In this document: piece after piece, positions 52,088 to 64,000 of the stretch
Layout of the letters: every line of letters starts with the position of its first letter
Numbering within the stretch: position 1 is the stretch's first letter
Source: Anisus vortex
Taxonomy: Eukaryota > Mollusca > Gastropoda > Planorbidae
Assembly: GCA_949126835.1 (NCBI GenBank)
Contig: OX421492.1
Span: 45,653,498 to 45,717,497, forward strand
Length of the DNA: 64,000 nucleotides
Direction of reading: 5' to 3'
Translations under genes and position numbers: made by a program
Notes under the pieces: model-generated
What the model was told of the DNA's origin: nothing
Seen by the model: only the letters and a program-made list of their open reading frames with translations
Databases searched by the model: none

Positions 52088-52420
52088 GCGCTGACCTCCG
52101 GACTGGAAGCAGGAGAAAGAAACCTGCAACGGCTCGCTGACGAGAAGCGCACCAGAAGGAAGGGAAGAGACCAGTCCACGACCAATTCTGTCTTCTTGTG
52201 CAAGACGTGCAACAGGGACTGTCACTCGCGTGTGGGATTGTACAGCCACAGCAGAAGCTGCAAGGCCAGGAGCACAGATTCCCTCAAGGGCACACAAAAT
52301 TCCGTCGTCTCTCGAGACTAATGGAAGCCAACAACAGAAAAATACTTATAAAAATTGACAAGCGCACACACAATCACACAATTCCACACCTTCGGACCGA
52401 ATACTGAGAAGGCTCTAGGG

Positions 52421-53395
52421 CAGCGATGGCGAACCTATGGCACGCGTGCCACCGCTGGCACGCGGAGCCATTTCTGTGGGCACGCGAGCATGTTCCAAAA
52501 ATGGAACAGCTTAGTTATGGCCACACCGCTAGGAGTGAGATGGGACCAGAACAAAATTTGTTTCAGTTACTATATTACTAGTGACGGGGCACATTGCATG
52601 GTGGGGGACGCATATGGTTTCATACAGTTCTTTGTTAAAGAAGCAAAACACCCAGTCGTTCAGTTTCACTGTATTATACACCAAGAAACGCTTTATGCCA
52701 GGGATAGCAGCAAGAAATTAGATAATATCTTTAAAGATGTCACAATAATTGTCAATTATATCATGGCTCGTGCGCTTACTTGTTGACAGTTTCACGCATT
52801 TTTTGATCATGTCAAGGCGCAGTATAATTTTTTTACTTATGTACAATAATGTGAGGTGGCTGCGAGCAGAGGACGAGTATTGGAGAGCTTTGTAGCACTA
52901 TGCACAGCTGCCTTTAATTTACACCAACTAAGGTCAGGTACCCATTAGAGCTGTGTAGACGCAGGGACACCCTCCAGACGACAAACCTACAAACCAACAG
53001 GAAATCTACAAGGAATTTTCTAGCATTGTAGCAGCTGCAAAGGAGAATTTCAGCAATAGATTTGTACAGTTCCGTAAGATGGAGACAAACCTCTGTTTTC
53101 TTACTTCCCCAGATAAAGCCAAATTTGCAGAACTTGATCTATCCTGCTTATTGTGTTTTAGGAAAACTGGAGATGGAGCTATTGGAATTTCAGAAAGCTC
53201 TATGTGGAAAAATAATAAATTCTATTATCTGCGTGAAACATTTGAGAAGATAGAGTGTGAAAGGAAGGCAAAGGACAGCACAGTTGGTAGCTCTGATGAT
53301 GAAATCCTTAAAGTGTGGAATTCTCTGCCAATTAAGTTCAAGTCGATGAAAGCACTATGTCTATGTAGTAATGTAGCCTACCTATAATTTCTGCC
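52421..53395 (+). pseudogene. hAT transposase relic (ZBED/GTF2IRD2-like)
   Basis: It begins at a hAT TIR, CAGCGATGGCGAACCTATGG, and then joins mid-transposase: ITSDGAHCMVGDAYGF (catalytic Asp region), HPVVQFHCIIHQETLYAR, DVTIIVNYIMARAL. After stops the C-terminal half reads through 53079-53387 (FLTSPDKAKFAELDL, LKVWNSLPIKFKSMKAL). A SINE-derived stretch at about 52905-52975 is inserted in the coding region. The N-terminal BED finger is deleted. It is related in its end sequence to the MITE at 45707. Confidence 0.82.
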
Positions 53396-53439
53396 CCCGA
53401 TTCCTCAAAAGTTTTTTTTTTTGGTAAAGCCGATTCCCC

Positions 53440-53650
53440 AGGCAATTTCAGGGTTATTACTCTCTAATCATGTTGAAATTTCGGGGTTCTTACTCTCTAA
53501 TCATGTTGAAATTTCAGGGTTCTTACTATCTAATCATGTTGAAATTTCAGGGTTCTTACTATCTAATCATGTTGAAATTTCAGGGTTCTTACTATCTAAT
53601 CATGTTGAAATTTCAGGGTTCTTACTATCTAATCATGTTGAAATTCTCAA
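53440..53650. repeat. 33-bp tandem repeat, about 6 copies
   Basis: The unit is TCATGTTGAAATTTCAGGG then TTCTTACTATCTAA. Because 33 is a multiple of 3, open frames across it look like a repetitive protein, but they have no other support. Confidence 0.93.
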
Positions 53651-53659
53651 ACTTTTCAC

Positions 53660-55349
53660 AAACTTCCTACTTCACAAAAAAAAAAAAAAAAATAACCAAC
53701 ATATTAGGTAGCTTAGCCTACTTGTAGGCCTAATGTGCCTACATTAGGTAGGCCTATTTTAATTTTTTTCTTATTAAACAGTTATTCAATTTTAAATCAA
53801 TGCTAATTTGTTTATAATTATAGTAAAGTATGCAAACCTTGGTAAATTTTCCTAACTTTCCCAAACTTGTAAAACCAAGTCAAATTTCCCAAACTTTCCC
53901 AAGCCATGTGAACACTGAATATGTATGCAGGTGCGCATGGCAAAATGTCTCAAGAAAGATAATCCATACATTACTTTTCTACCCTCTTTAATAGGTTTTT
54001 CCTTAAAAAAAAATTTAATTGCAGTTGAATTTAGAAGTGTGAAAATAAAATATTAAAATCTAAATTTAACCTTATTCTAGTAAATGTGCAGGCCATCGAT
54101 AGGCAAGCTCTTTACGATCAATATTTCTGTATAAATTTGTATATAAACTGACAATTCTTGATATGAAAAATATTGTGCTAAGAAATTAACAAATCTAAAG
54201 AAGTCACAAAATATTTTAAAACAATCTCTTGTTGTTATTATCATCTTTGTATTATTTATGAATTTATTGGAAGCAACTAATACAGCCAACAGATAAAGTA
54301 CATTTAAACAAACAAATAAATCAGTAGTCATTCAAACTCTAATTCAAATAATTAACAAAAATGTAATGAATTAATGATAATGTTATTGGCGTTCACTTTA
54401 TTTAAAATGAACAATTCTATTATAGAAGAAGTGCTGCCAATTCTCTCATAGAACCTAAATACTTCAAATAGACTAAGAACATCACTATTCATTTACTAGC
54501 TTAGAGCTATATTCATTTTGTAATTTATTGCATTATTACTTAATTTAGTAGCTCTATTTTTTTGTAACTTACAGCTCTATTAATTAATTTAGTAACTTAC
54601 AGCTCTATTAATTAATTTTGTAACTTAAAGCACTATTAACTAGAAACTTACATAAATATTGATCTAGTAAGCTGACAATGATATTAATTTAGTAACAGAG
54701 TAAAATTAATTGAGTATTGTACAATACTATTAAAATAGTATCTATTAGTTTAGTACCTTGTAATTCTTTTCTAAATTAAATATCTTTTTTTTATAGATAA
54801 TATACACACACAATTTTAAAAATACATTTTAAGCTCTTTAGAATTCGTACAAATGTTTATTCTAATGAGTTATGTTTATAAAAAAAAAAAACACTCTGAA
54901 TACTGTGTAAATTAAGAAATACAAGTCAAATAGAAATAAAACACTAAATATTTAGATATTGAAATATCAAACAAATCTTTATGTATCATTATTTTTTTAC
55001 ATAATTTTAAAGCTTAAAAAAAAAATTAAAACTAAGTGTAAGAAAAATTTTGAAAATAGATGAACATAATTGAAAGGATCATTTAAAAACACACAGCTTA
55101 AGGAAGACTTGCCATTCTAAACTGAAACAAATTATTGTCAGTGTTTTCAAAAAGCAGCTTGTGACTGTAAATTAACTGTTGTAACACATTTCAGGAAGTT
55201 GCGTTAGGCAACTTTGATTGGGACATTACTATAACCACAAAAAAACAAAGGTTTAAAGAGTTTTTCCCATTGGAAAGACAAAATATGCTTAAAGTCTTAA
55301 AATATCCTTTATCAACTAGTTGTTTTTTTTTAATTTAAGAATTTTGTTA
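53660..55349. other. AT-rich intergenic sequence
   Basis: No gene seen. A short tandem motif (TTACAGCTCTATTAATTAATTT-like, 27-30 bp, about 3 copies) lies at 54560-54640. Otherwise it is low-complexity A/T. Confidence 0.6.
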
Positions 55350-56502
55350 CCGTATATACTCGCGTATAAGTCGCACTTTTTTTACCGAAAATTTCAACAA
55401 AAAGTAGGGGTGCGACTTATACACCCGACACTGTTTTTAAAAAGTTCGAAAAACATCACTACTCTGTCATAAAGTTTCTTACATAACCCGTATAGTTGAT
55501 TGTAGTGATGTAGAATTACTAGGATATGCCTAGGCCGACATTTTACATTTAGAAAACTTTCGTCTGTGTAAATATTACTATCTATATGTAACTGAAATTG
55601 AAATGGACAATATTTTAGTTTTTTCTGACACCCACCCTCTTTTCTTTTGAACTTATGGGCAGATTGTATATTGCCGAAACGTAGCGTAAGTTTAAAGGCG
55701 GCATTTTTTTGGTAGGCTTATTGAACGCAAATTACAGTATGGAAAGAATCGTAGATGTATGAAAGCCTGTCTATGTAGGTAGGCCAATAAGCGTAAGATG
55801 CGTTTTATTTAGTATTTAAGGTCTAGGCTTATAGGCTATAGCCTACTAATAAGGCAGTGTTGAGCATTCCGATAAGACCGCCCCAGGTCTAGGCGATGTT
55901 TCCAAAAGTACGATCGACAGATGGACGCGCGAAATGTCAATAGTGTGTTTTATTTTTCATTAGTTGCATGTAAGAGTTGAAAAAAAAACCACTGCTTATT
56001 ATTTGTCGATCGCGCAGACGCACTTGAAATCATTACAAACAATGTTAATGGTAATTAGGACACATGTATAGCGCTTCATAAATGCCGGCGCCTCCCAGTC
56101 TGCAGTCTAGGCGACATTGAGTCTAATGACGTACTTCAAAGACTTTTTTATGTGTAGGATAGGAACTTGTGTAGGGAAAGACTTAGATGAAGAAACCCAT
56201 ACCTTACTTTCCCATCTCACTAATGTCTGTAGGCCTATTGATCGGTTGTTTAAAATAAATGAAGCCCTGCCTTTATTCGATTATGTTTGCCTTATGCACG
56301 ATTAAAATCATTTTTTAAGGAAAGTTTCCAAACTAAGGTGAATATTTAGTAACTTTTATGTTTACAAGTTATGCATTTTTTAGATATTAAAAGGCAGTAT
56401 AACCCGGGAAGTCGGGGTGCGACTTATGCGCGGGTCAATCACAACATATAAGAAAAATAAAAATTTAAACTAGGGGTGCGACTTATACGCGAGTATATAC
56501 GG
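55350..56502. mobile_element. 1153-bp copy of the CGCGTATAAGTCGCAC TA-MITE family
   Basis: It starts CCGTATATACTCGCGTATAA and ends with its inverse, with TA at 55348-55349 and 56503-56504. It is close in sequence to the copy at 44394. Confidence 0.9.
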
Positions 56503-56504
56503 TA

Positions 56505-59313
56505 ATTTACTTAAATACAAACAAAAAAAAAAAATGAATTAAACCGCTTACTAATCACACTTCAGAAAAAAAATGAAAGATAAAAGCAAAAAATATACAT
56601 ATCGCAGAACCTGTCAACAGTTTTTTTTTGAAAGTCTGAAAATAATTTGAAATGATAATAAATTAATGACATAAACAATAAAAATGTTCTTTAAAATGTT
56701 TGTAAGAAAACAAAATCCATGAGCAACACCGTCCATACATTTAATATGTGTAAGCTACAATAAAAAGTGTTGCATAGAGACAATAAACTTAAAAGCCACA
56801 GATGCCGCCTTCTTTATATGAAACTCACATAAGATTATAGACTAGAGCTGGGTTCAATCTCTTCAACATGCAAATTTTTTTTTTAAAAAGGACTAGAATA
56901 AAAATCAATTTCTATACAAATTTTACAGAAAATGTTCACAAACAAAAACATGAAGTTAATATAAAACAATGATTCATTATGATAAGAAAATGTTGATATA
57001 AACAGGCATTTATTTCAAATGCTTTACAGAAGATGTGTAAAAAAGTAGTTATAAAATCTTGCATGTAATGAAATTTGATTAAATTATTTAAAAAGACAAT
57101 GTAATGTATATTGTAAAATAAAATAAGTTTAACTTGACTTAATCAGCTAAACAAAAAAACACAGCTTATTACAGCTTTCAATGATTATAATCCAGAATCA
57201 CTATGAACACAACACATACATTTCTATTTTGTGGTAAGTTTACCATTATTGGCTTTAATAAACATATAAATATATATATGCTTTAAAGTTTAAATACCTT
57301 TCAAGGCAGTAGTACTATGCATTATTTGCCTCCACTGTATACATTTGACTTGCAATTCAAATGGAAATAAGACAAATAAATAAAGTAGTTATTATTAAAT
57401 AATGTTAGGTGCTAAAAGCACTCATTGGTTTCTATCAGATGTTTGATGTTAGTAGGAATCGAGTTAATAAGAGTCAATCTTTGAGGAATTAAATTATATT
57501 CAGACACATAAGGTAATATATAACAATTGTTTTTGGGGGGCTTATTGAAACCTCTCACAAACATCAAAGTTTAAATTGATAATTTTTCACCTTGAATAAA
57601 TCTTTCTTGCTTTTACATAAATATACTTGCTAAAATGTTGTTTGTTTATTTGAAGGTTACTTACTAACAATAGAGTGTGTTGTAAAGTGATGTTTTTGGA
57701 AATACATTTCAATTTCAATTTTGTTATAAGATGCATCAACATTTTCTTTCTTACTAATACATATATCATTGAAACAGTTATTATAATTAATATATGAACA
57801 AATTATCAAATAGTTAAATTGCACAAATCATTTGAAATTATTTTTTTACCAATCACAAAAGTAAATTAGACAACAAAACTCATCAAACAAACCAGCAATC
57901 AAATAAATAATGGGTTTACTAAACTATAACACAAACAAATATTACTAAAATAGCAGCTTACAATAATATTCCTAGGGATTCACCCCTCCCACCTCATGGC
58001 AAGCAAACAAAGTAATTATGATTTTGAGCATTACTTGGAAATTGGAAATAGACCTGAAAACTGCATTTATCACTGGATCAATTAGTCAAGTTGTAAGGAT
58101 TAAAAAAGTAAATACATATATTCTCAGTCACTTAAAAAATAAACAATATATAAAACTATAAAGAAAATATAACTTCTATAATGACAGTTATATTATTAGA
58201 TTTAAATAACAACTCTTTTATCCATTTGATTCTCTCTTCTGTTGTTTTTTTTACATCATTTAGCAAATAAAAAAACAACAACTTACTGTCAAAGTAAAAA
58301 TCATATCAATGTCTTTTTACTAAACCATTCCAAAATGATAGCTTTTTTGTATTATTAAGAAAAAATTTTTAATTTACTTACATGGAATACACTTTAAGTA
58401 TCAAGTTAAAAATTTAAGCTTTACAGTTTACAAAAAGTTAAAAGAAACAAAAATTAAAAAAAGAACTTAAAAATGCTACAATATAAAATCTAGAACACTT
58501 TAGCATTGATTGTTCATTGCATCATATACAGATTAAAATAAAAGAAAAGTTGAAATAAATTTTTAAAACAGAACCAAATAGGGCACACACAAAATAAACA
58601 TCAGCATTGAATCAAATCCTAAGTAAATATTGTTTTTTGTTAAAACCTAGTAGGAAGAAAAGAAATAAATTTGATTTTGAAACCATACACAAGCTCTCAT
58701 TATATACAAGTCACAGAGGAGGTCGGTTGTAGGTGAGGCAAAGGCTGTTGGCCTCACATGGACACAAATAAAAGGGAGCCGCCCAAGACCAATGGAGAGG
58801 TGTTGTTGCGGCCCTATGCTTCAATGGGGATATACAGGATTAAGTCATACAAGTCAAAAGAAATTTGTCTATAGACACTAGGGCACGTTAAGATAAGGCT
58901 CTCAAAATACAAATAAATATGGAGATAAATATATGTTTTTTCTGATTATAAAAAGTCTTTTAGTGCATTCAGTTATTTTTTTAATATTTGCAATAAACAA
59001 AAATATTTTGAATTTGAACAAATAAACTAAAAGCCATTAAGGTAAATTTCAAATCACTCATTTTAAATATTATGCAATAAAAATGTATTGTAATGAAGTT
59101 CTTTCAATTAAAATTCTAAAAACAAAGATTTTATTTTCCTGAACAGTCAAAGTTTCTTTATTACTTCTCCCTTACTCCTTTTCACATTTAAATATATCTG
59201 GATAAAATATCAAATTTGACATGAACTTATAACCTGAACTTTCAATGATTATGACATGTATACTGAAGATATTTGTTAACTAAATTATAAATACTACGTA
59301 TGAAAAATATTGA
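56505..59313. other. CerS 3' flank and probable 3' untranslated region
   Basis: AT-rich and without supported ORFs. The CerS 3' untranslated region starts at 59313 and runs left for an unknown distance. At 58720-58850 is a LINE C-terminal scrap (plus strand, DQWRGVVAALCFNGDIQD then stop). Confidence 0.55.
58720..58850 (+). pseudogene. LINE C-terminal fragment
   Basis: A plus-strand frame reads AAQDQWRGVVAALCF, the typical end of LINE ORF2 proteins. One in-frame stop lies just upstream. It is an isolated fragment of about 130 bp, GC-richer than its surroundings. Confidence 0.6.
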
Positions 59314-59466
59314 TTAAGGCTTTTTTTCTTTGTTGCTTTGAACTCTTTGAGTAACTCCATTTGTCACAGATTTACATTTTTTGTCCAGCACATTTTTTTT
59401 TAATGGCTCCTCATTACTTGAATCACTCAGCTCACTGTCTGACTCACTTCGAACATCTTTCTCAAT
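59314..59466 (-). CDS. CERS: Ceramide synthase, last exon
   Basis: It joins in phase 0 after the exon at 60929-61085. It encodes an acidic Ser-rich stretch (DVRSESDSELSDSSNEE), then a basic tail and stop TAA at 59314-59316. Acidic serine clusters at this position are typical of animal CerS proteins, where casein kinase 2 phosphorylation is known to raise activity. The acceptor is TTCCATCAG. Confidence 0.88.
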   Translation of the reverse strand: MEKDVRSESDSELSDSSNEEPLKKNVLDKKCKSVTNGVTQRVQSNKEKKP

Positions 59467-60928
59467 CTGATGGAAGAAAAGAAAAGTATGGATTGTTTAG
59501 GCCATCTTCTTGTTCAGCAAAGATTTAATGTTAGAATATTTTAAAAGATTTTCAAAGTTCAACATGGAACAATCTGAGCTGCCTATATTTTTTTGGATCT
59601 CTAATGAGCATGGAATGAGGACAAGGACTCTTGACTCTACCAACACCAAAACAGACAGTTCACATTTAATTTTTGCTTTTTTTTTTTTAATTTGTTGAGA
59701 GCCAATGGAAAAGTATGACAGGGATGATTTTGGAGCATAAATGTAAACAGCATGGCTTGATAATATTAATAATAAATACAAATAAATATATGAAGACCAC
59801 ACTGGAAGAAATGAGGCACGGTAGCCGAGCGGCAGCGCGTTCAACTGGCGATCCAAGGGTTCGAATTCTGGTGCAGGCGAGGATTTTTTCCCAGGATTTT
59901 AGGGTGTCCCTGAGTCTACCCAGCTCTGATGGGTACCTGACCTTAGTTAGGGTAAAGTAAAGGCGGCTGTGCATAGTGCTGGCCACACAATCACCTAGTA
60001 TGCCGTGGCCACGGAAACTGGTGAACGCTGCTTCACCGGCCCTATGGATCTATTTGGTCCGACAGGATACTTTTTTACTTACACTGGAAGAAATGGCAGA
60101 GTCACACTTGTGTAGTTTAGAGTTATTAGGGGAAAAAAAGGGAAAAGCCTGGGCAAATATTGGCGGGTTCTGGGCTGCCCAGGCAACAAGAACCACCTCT
60201 CTACCATGCTGGCAGGGTCCAAAGGGAAGGTTAACCATCACAGTTTGTGGCCAGACAGCTGCAGGAGTTTGTCCAAAGCAGAGGTTATATCTCCTGCGGG
60301 GCTCAACTCCGGATTTTCTGTCATGGTTTACTCCCTTAGCCTTAGTCCCTCCCAGGACACGCACAAGGTAGAGCAGCTATTAACCTATAGCAAAGGGTTT
60401 GGTTTGTGAGCAGCAGGGCGTGTCTGTAAGCCGTCGGGCCATGCCTGCCTCACATCTAAAGCCAAACCTCCTCTGAGATCCTTCAGTTCAGGCCGGAGCT
60501 TTGCAGTTCCAGTGTACATCTGCCACCATTAGGAGGTACTACATAGGACTTGTTTTGGAGAGGCTATATACTGGCAAGAGAGACTTACTAATTGCACTCC
60601 TTTTACAGATACACTGCTAGCCAGCGGTGACAGCTAGCATAGAGCTGTCACACTAGATGCATCACACAGCCATTTGGCAGATTTAGAGTTATTACAAAGT
60701 TAACATTCTACAGGTCGTTTCTTTTCTCATTTTCCTATGGTTATTGCCCTTTATGTAAGACTTTTTACAAAACAGATGTAGCTTTAAAAAATATATGTTT
60801 TTTCTATTGTGGACTTGATATACACATACAAATATACCTATATATATACATATGTGTATATATAGACATATGTGTAAATATATTTTCTAAAATCAATTTA
60901 TATCAAATTCAGACAATCAAAAACTTAC
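59467..60928 (-). other. Last intron of ceramide synthase
   Basis: It contains the SINE at 59814-60080 and a GC-richer unidentified block at about 60100-60670 (TGGCGGGTTCTGGGCTGCCC, GAGCAGCAGGGCGTGTCTG). Open frames here are chance frames within these repeats. Confidence 0.7.
59814..60080 (+). mobile_element. tRNA-derived SINE, copy 2 (more complete)
   Basis: The head GGTAGCCGAGCGGCAGCGCG gives box A and GGGTTCGAATTCTGG gives box B of an RNA polymerase III promoter. The body matches copy 1, with 3' end GGATACTTTTTTACTT. A 15-bp target duplication ACACTGGAAGAAATG lies at 59799-59813 and 60081-60095. Confidence 0.93.
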
Positions 60929-61085
60929 TGAGCCAAGAGTAAGCTTCTGGAAGGCAACAGTAAGTAGTAAATAAGTCCACATTATGTGAAGTAATTGTAA
61001 TACAAATAATAGTCCATTGAAGAACCAATATGCTGGAAATGTTGTTACATAATCATGGATTTCTACAGCTGATGCATTCAGTACC
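60929..61085 (-). CDS. CERS: Ceramide synthase, penultimate exon (end of TLC domain)
   Basis: 157 nt begin with one base completing a codon, then VLNASAVEIHDYV, the membrane helix FFNGLLFVLQLLHIMWTYLL and AFQKLTLGS. This is the last transmembrane helix of the TLC (Lag1) domain of ceramide synthases, ER enzymes that N-acylate sphingoid bases. The acceptor is TTTTTTCCAG and the donor GTAAGT. Catalytic histidines and earlier helices would be in exons beyond 64000, so the paralogue cannot be told. Confidence 0.85.
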
Positions 61086-61178
61086 CTGGAAAAAAGAAGA
61101 TAATTTACTGGCGTTAGTACCAAGAAATTTAGACAATTACAAAAATAATGAATTGAAATCTTTTGTGTGATATAAATA

Positions 61179-62385
61179 CTGTATATACCTGCGCATAAGT
61201 TGCACTGGTAAATAAGTCGCACCCCTAGTTTAAGATTATTTTTCTTACATGTTGTCATTGAGCCGCGCATAAGTCGCACCCAGACTTCCAGAGGTTACAC
61301 TGTCTTTTAACTTCTCAAAAATGCATAGCTTTTAAATATAAAAGTTACTAAATACTCACCCTAATTTAGAAACTTTCCTTAAAAAAATGGTTTTAATCAT
61401 GCATAAGGCAAACATAATCAAATAAAGGCAGCTCTTCATTTATTTTAAACAACTGATCACTAGGCCTACAGCCATTAGTGATATGAGACAGTAATGGTAT
61501 CTGTTTCTTCATCTAAGTCCATTTCCCTACTCAAGTTCCTATCCCTATAGTCACACTATAGTGGGTCGACACAAAAAAGTATTTTGAGGTGCGATATTCA
61601 AGACTGGCGTCTAGACTGCACGGCGCCGGTATTGATGACGCGCTATACAAGTGCCCTAATCACCATTAACATTGTTTGTAATAATTTCAAATGTGACTGC
61701 GTAAAAAAAAAACGGAAAGTGCTGGCATTTTATCTTGGTGACCGACAATGAGCTGTGTTTTTGTTTACAACTTTTACATGCTACTAATGAAAACTGAAAC
61801 ACACACTAGTATCACTATTGACATTTCACTACTGACATTTCACGTAGTATTTTTACATACAGCATAGATTTTTAAAAAATAATTTTTGAGTGATGAATTT
61901 TTCTGAAATGTGTCGTAGTTTTGTAAACATTGCAAGGCATGGCTCGGTTTTCTCAGAATGCTACACACGGCCTTATTGGTAGGCTATAGCCTATAGGCCT
62001 AGGTCATATGTCCTCTTCGTAAGCTTCTAGTCTATAAGCTTATACCTACATTATAGGTCTAGATAGACTTTTACACATTTCAATTCTTTTCATAATGTAA
62101 TTTGCGTTCAATAGACCTACGAAAAATGCAGTCGGTCCAAAAGTAAAAAAAAAGGGGATCTGAAAAACCTAAAATATTTGTCCATTTCAATTTCAGTTAT
62201 AGGCCTATAACGATAGCATATTTACAACTATGAAAGTTTTCTAAATGTAAAATGTAGGCCTACACATATCCATGTAATTCTACATCACTACAATCAACAA
62301 TACGGTTTATGACAGAGTAGTAATGTTTTTCGAACTTCTCAAATTTTTGGTTAAAAAAGTGCAACTTATATGCAGATAAATGCTT
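61179..62385. mobile_element. Diverged copy of the CGCGTATAAGTCGCAC TA-MITE family
   Basis: The left end CTGTATATACCTGCGCATAA and right end GTGCAACTTATATGCAGATA are degraded forms of the family TIR. Interior blocks (AGTTACTAAATACTCACCC, GGCGCCGGTATT, CCTTATTGGTAGGC) match the other copies in inverted orientation. It is the oldest-looking of the five copies. Confidence 0.75.
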
Positions 62386-63766
62386 TAATTGTGACAAACA
62401 TTATGTTGTAAGTAGAAAGCAAACTATTCTTTTAAAAGATTAGTTCAAGTATGTTTAGATTGTTTATCCAAAAAAAATAAATAACAGATTCATCTTCTTA
62501 AACAATAGCTTACATAGAAGCAAAGACACATTTTTCCCCCTTTAAATGTATGTACAACACAACAAAAGCAAATTTGTTTCAACAACTTTGTAAAAACATT
62601 ATAATAAAAAGAAAGAGCCAAATAAAATCATAAGACTTTGACAAATGACCTAATAAAAGAAAAACTTTAACAAAAAGGAACAATAGACTATTAATGTGTT
62701 TTTTTATATAACTAATTCCTAATTCTATTTCATAATTGAAAATAATAACAGCTATAGAAGAAAATATACTTTTTAAATTGAGAATTTAAAGAACACTGCA
62801 GCCTTAAAATGAAAGTTCAAACAAAGTAATAACCAAAATGCATGGATATTGTAGCAAGTAGGAAAATAACACAATTTCTATTCCTAGGAATTTAAAAATT
62901 TTCACTTTGTTGACGTTTTTCAATTAACAAAAGAATTACCTGAATTATCCAAACACCCATCTATGATTTTAAAGTAAAACAAACAAAAAATGACACTCCA
63001 TTGTGATCAAACTAAATAAATGCATCCAAACATTGATGATGAACAATTCATTGTGATATGACAATAAATTATCAAGTAAAGTAATAATGTACAAAATAAT
63101 TATTGAATAGACAAAATAATGTAATTTATATGTTTAAATTTCTCAATTTGGTCAGGGCCGTATAGATAGAGTCCCATAAAAAAAAGTTTCATTGTAGATA
63201 AATGGACTTCAAACATCAGATTAAACCATTGGAAATTAATCATCCACTTTTAATGATAACGGGGAATATAAACTTCTTGAATATAAAATTGGTATAAAAA
63301 CTCTCATCTACTATCTTGCTCTCTATATATCATATATCTATAATGTAATAACTAGGAGGATTATGTAATGAATAGTCCGCAATTTTATATATTTAGTCCA
63401 AGCCGTAGAATAGACACTATTGGTTTAGGATTAATAACAAACTGGACTTTCATTTATCCTGATAAATAACTAGTCACTTGATAGAGTGAAAGACCTGTAT
63501 GTGTGTGAGATAATCCAGACCTGCCAACGTCCCAAGAAAGAAAATCTGTAGGGGGGGGGAGGAGCACACAAGTTGTTTATTTACCATTGGAAGGAAAAAA
63601 AAACAACTAGTAATGTTTTATATTAATGTAATTAGTTTAAAGTTTTAATCAATATCAATCTGTGTATTTAGCTTTAAAGAAAATCAATAGGCCTAGGTGT
63701 AAAGCTAGGTGTAAAGCTAAATACTGTAATAAAGGCTCTACTAGGCCTTTAGTCTATAGCCTAGTA
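62386..63766. other. CerS intron or upstream sequence, nothing recognised
   Basis: AT-rich with no exon I can support. Its position between the CerS exon at 61085 and the window edge makes it most likely intron. Confidence 0.5.
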
Positions 63767-63767
63767 C

Positions 63768-64000
63768 AGGGGTCGGGAACCTTTTTGTCTGAGAGAGCCA
63801 TACCCACCACATATTTTGAAAAGTAATTCTGTGAGAGCCATACATTATGTTTAAAACTAAAATACAAGTAAATTTCCCTTTAATTATAATGCTATTTTTC
63901 TGTCTTTTAGGTCAGCGGAATTTATTTCCTTAACCACTTCTTATGCTGGGCTGCTGTAGACTTTAGCTCATTTGTAGAATTAAATATTGATATGCAATTA
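63768..64000. mobile_element. Left end of a hAT-type repeat, cut by the window edge
   Basis: CAGGGGTCGGGAACCTTTTT followed by GAGAGAGCCATA is a characteristic hAT terminal sequence, with a second GAGAGCCATAC word about 60 bp later. The right end and target duplication lie outside the window. Confidence 0.6.

Larger units (their letters stand above)
49210..52330 (+). mobile_element. Non-LTR retrotransposon (LINE), 5' truncated and frameshifted
   Basis: An endonuclease part (CFDP2/RTE-like: YGVGFAVRNSFQG, LLGDFNARVGAD, DCDTDHSLVCCKMRL) is followed by reverse transcriptase and a Cys/His C-terminus (CKTCNRDCHSRVGLYSHSRSC frame near 52200-52265). It spans at least four frames, so it is dead. The GC-richer composition differs from the AT-rich flanks. 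It is directly followed by a hAT relic at 52421. Confidence 0.88.

Noticed and set aside
50977..52297. Minus-strand ORFs opposite the LINE
   Set aside because: They are antisense shadows of the reverse transcriptase.
53421..53727. Repetitive protein encoded by the 33-bp repeat
   Set aside because: Two frames are open only because the unit length is a multiple of three. There is no start context, homology or non-repeat coding sequence.
59976..60371. 131-residue plus-strand ORF
   Set aside because: It starts inside the SINE and runs into the unidentified GC-rich block. It is a chance open frame in repeats.

Overview
The window is animal nuclear DNA. It is AT-rich, its genes are split by GT-AG introns, and transposable elements dominate it. 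A tRNA-derived SINE, a Polinton/Maverick relic, a Ty3/gypsy-like element with integrase ahead of reverse transcriptase, and many terminal-inverted-repeat (TIR) elements together suggest an invertebrate, probably a mollusc and possibly a heterobranch gastropod. The species assignment is inference from repeat style only.

Two host genes are visible, both on the minus strand. (1) A complete PRPF40 (Prp40) splicing-factor gene runs from ATG at 48671 to a stop at 17976-17978. I resolve 24 coding exons with consistent phases, totalling 2427 nt and 808 residues. The protein has two WW domains, six FF-type segments and a Ser/Arg/Lys-rich tail. (2) The last two coding exons of a ceramide synthase lie at 60929-61085 and 59314-59466; the rest of that gene is beyond the right edge. 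CerS lies upstream of PRPF40 in the direction of transcription. The space between them holds a broken non-LTR retrotransposon, a hAT transposase relic and AT-rich sequence.

Left part (1-15000): a hAT transposase remnant, then a decayed Polinton on the minus strand (packaging ATPase, small conserved proteins, integrase with chromodomain, a capsid-type protein, a small core-like protein). Two younger insertions break it: a 647-bp Harbinger-like miniature element (MITE) inside the integrase, and a complete 8.16-kb LTR retrotransposon inside the small core-like gene. The retrotransposon has 442-bp LTRs that look identical, a perfect 5-bp target duplication, and the domain order gag-PR-INT-RT-RH. 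That order matches Gmr1-like Ty3/gypsy elements rather than ordinary ones.

Middle part (15000-48700): downstream flank and introns of PRPF40, filled with TIR elements (TA-, TTAA- and 8-bp-duplicating classes, often nested), SINE and LINE pieces, and four large minisatellites that each begin within about 70 nt of an exon edge. The largest, at 21823-23850, has a 38-bp unit organised into a 570-bp higher-order repeat.

Right part (48700-64000): PRPF40 upstream flank, the LINE and hAT relics, further TA-type TIR elements, a SINE with intact target duplication inside the last CerS intron, and the left end of another hAT-type repeat at the right edge.
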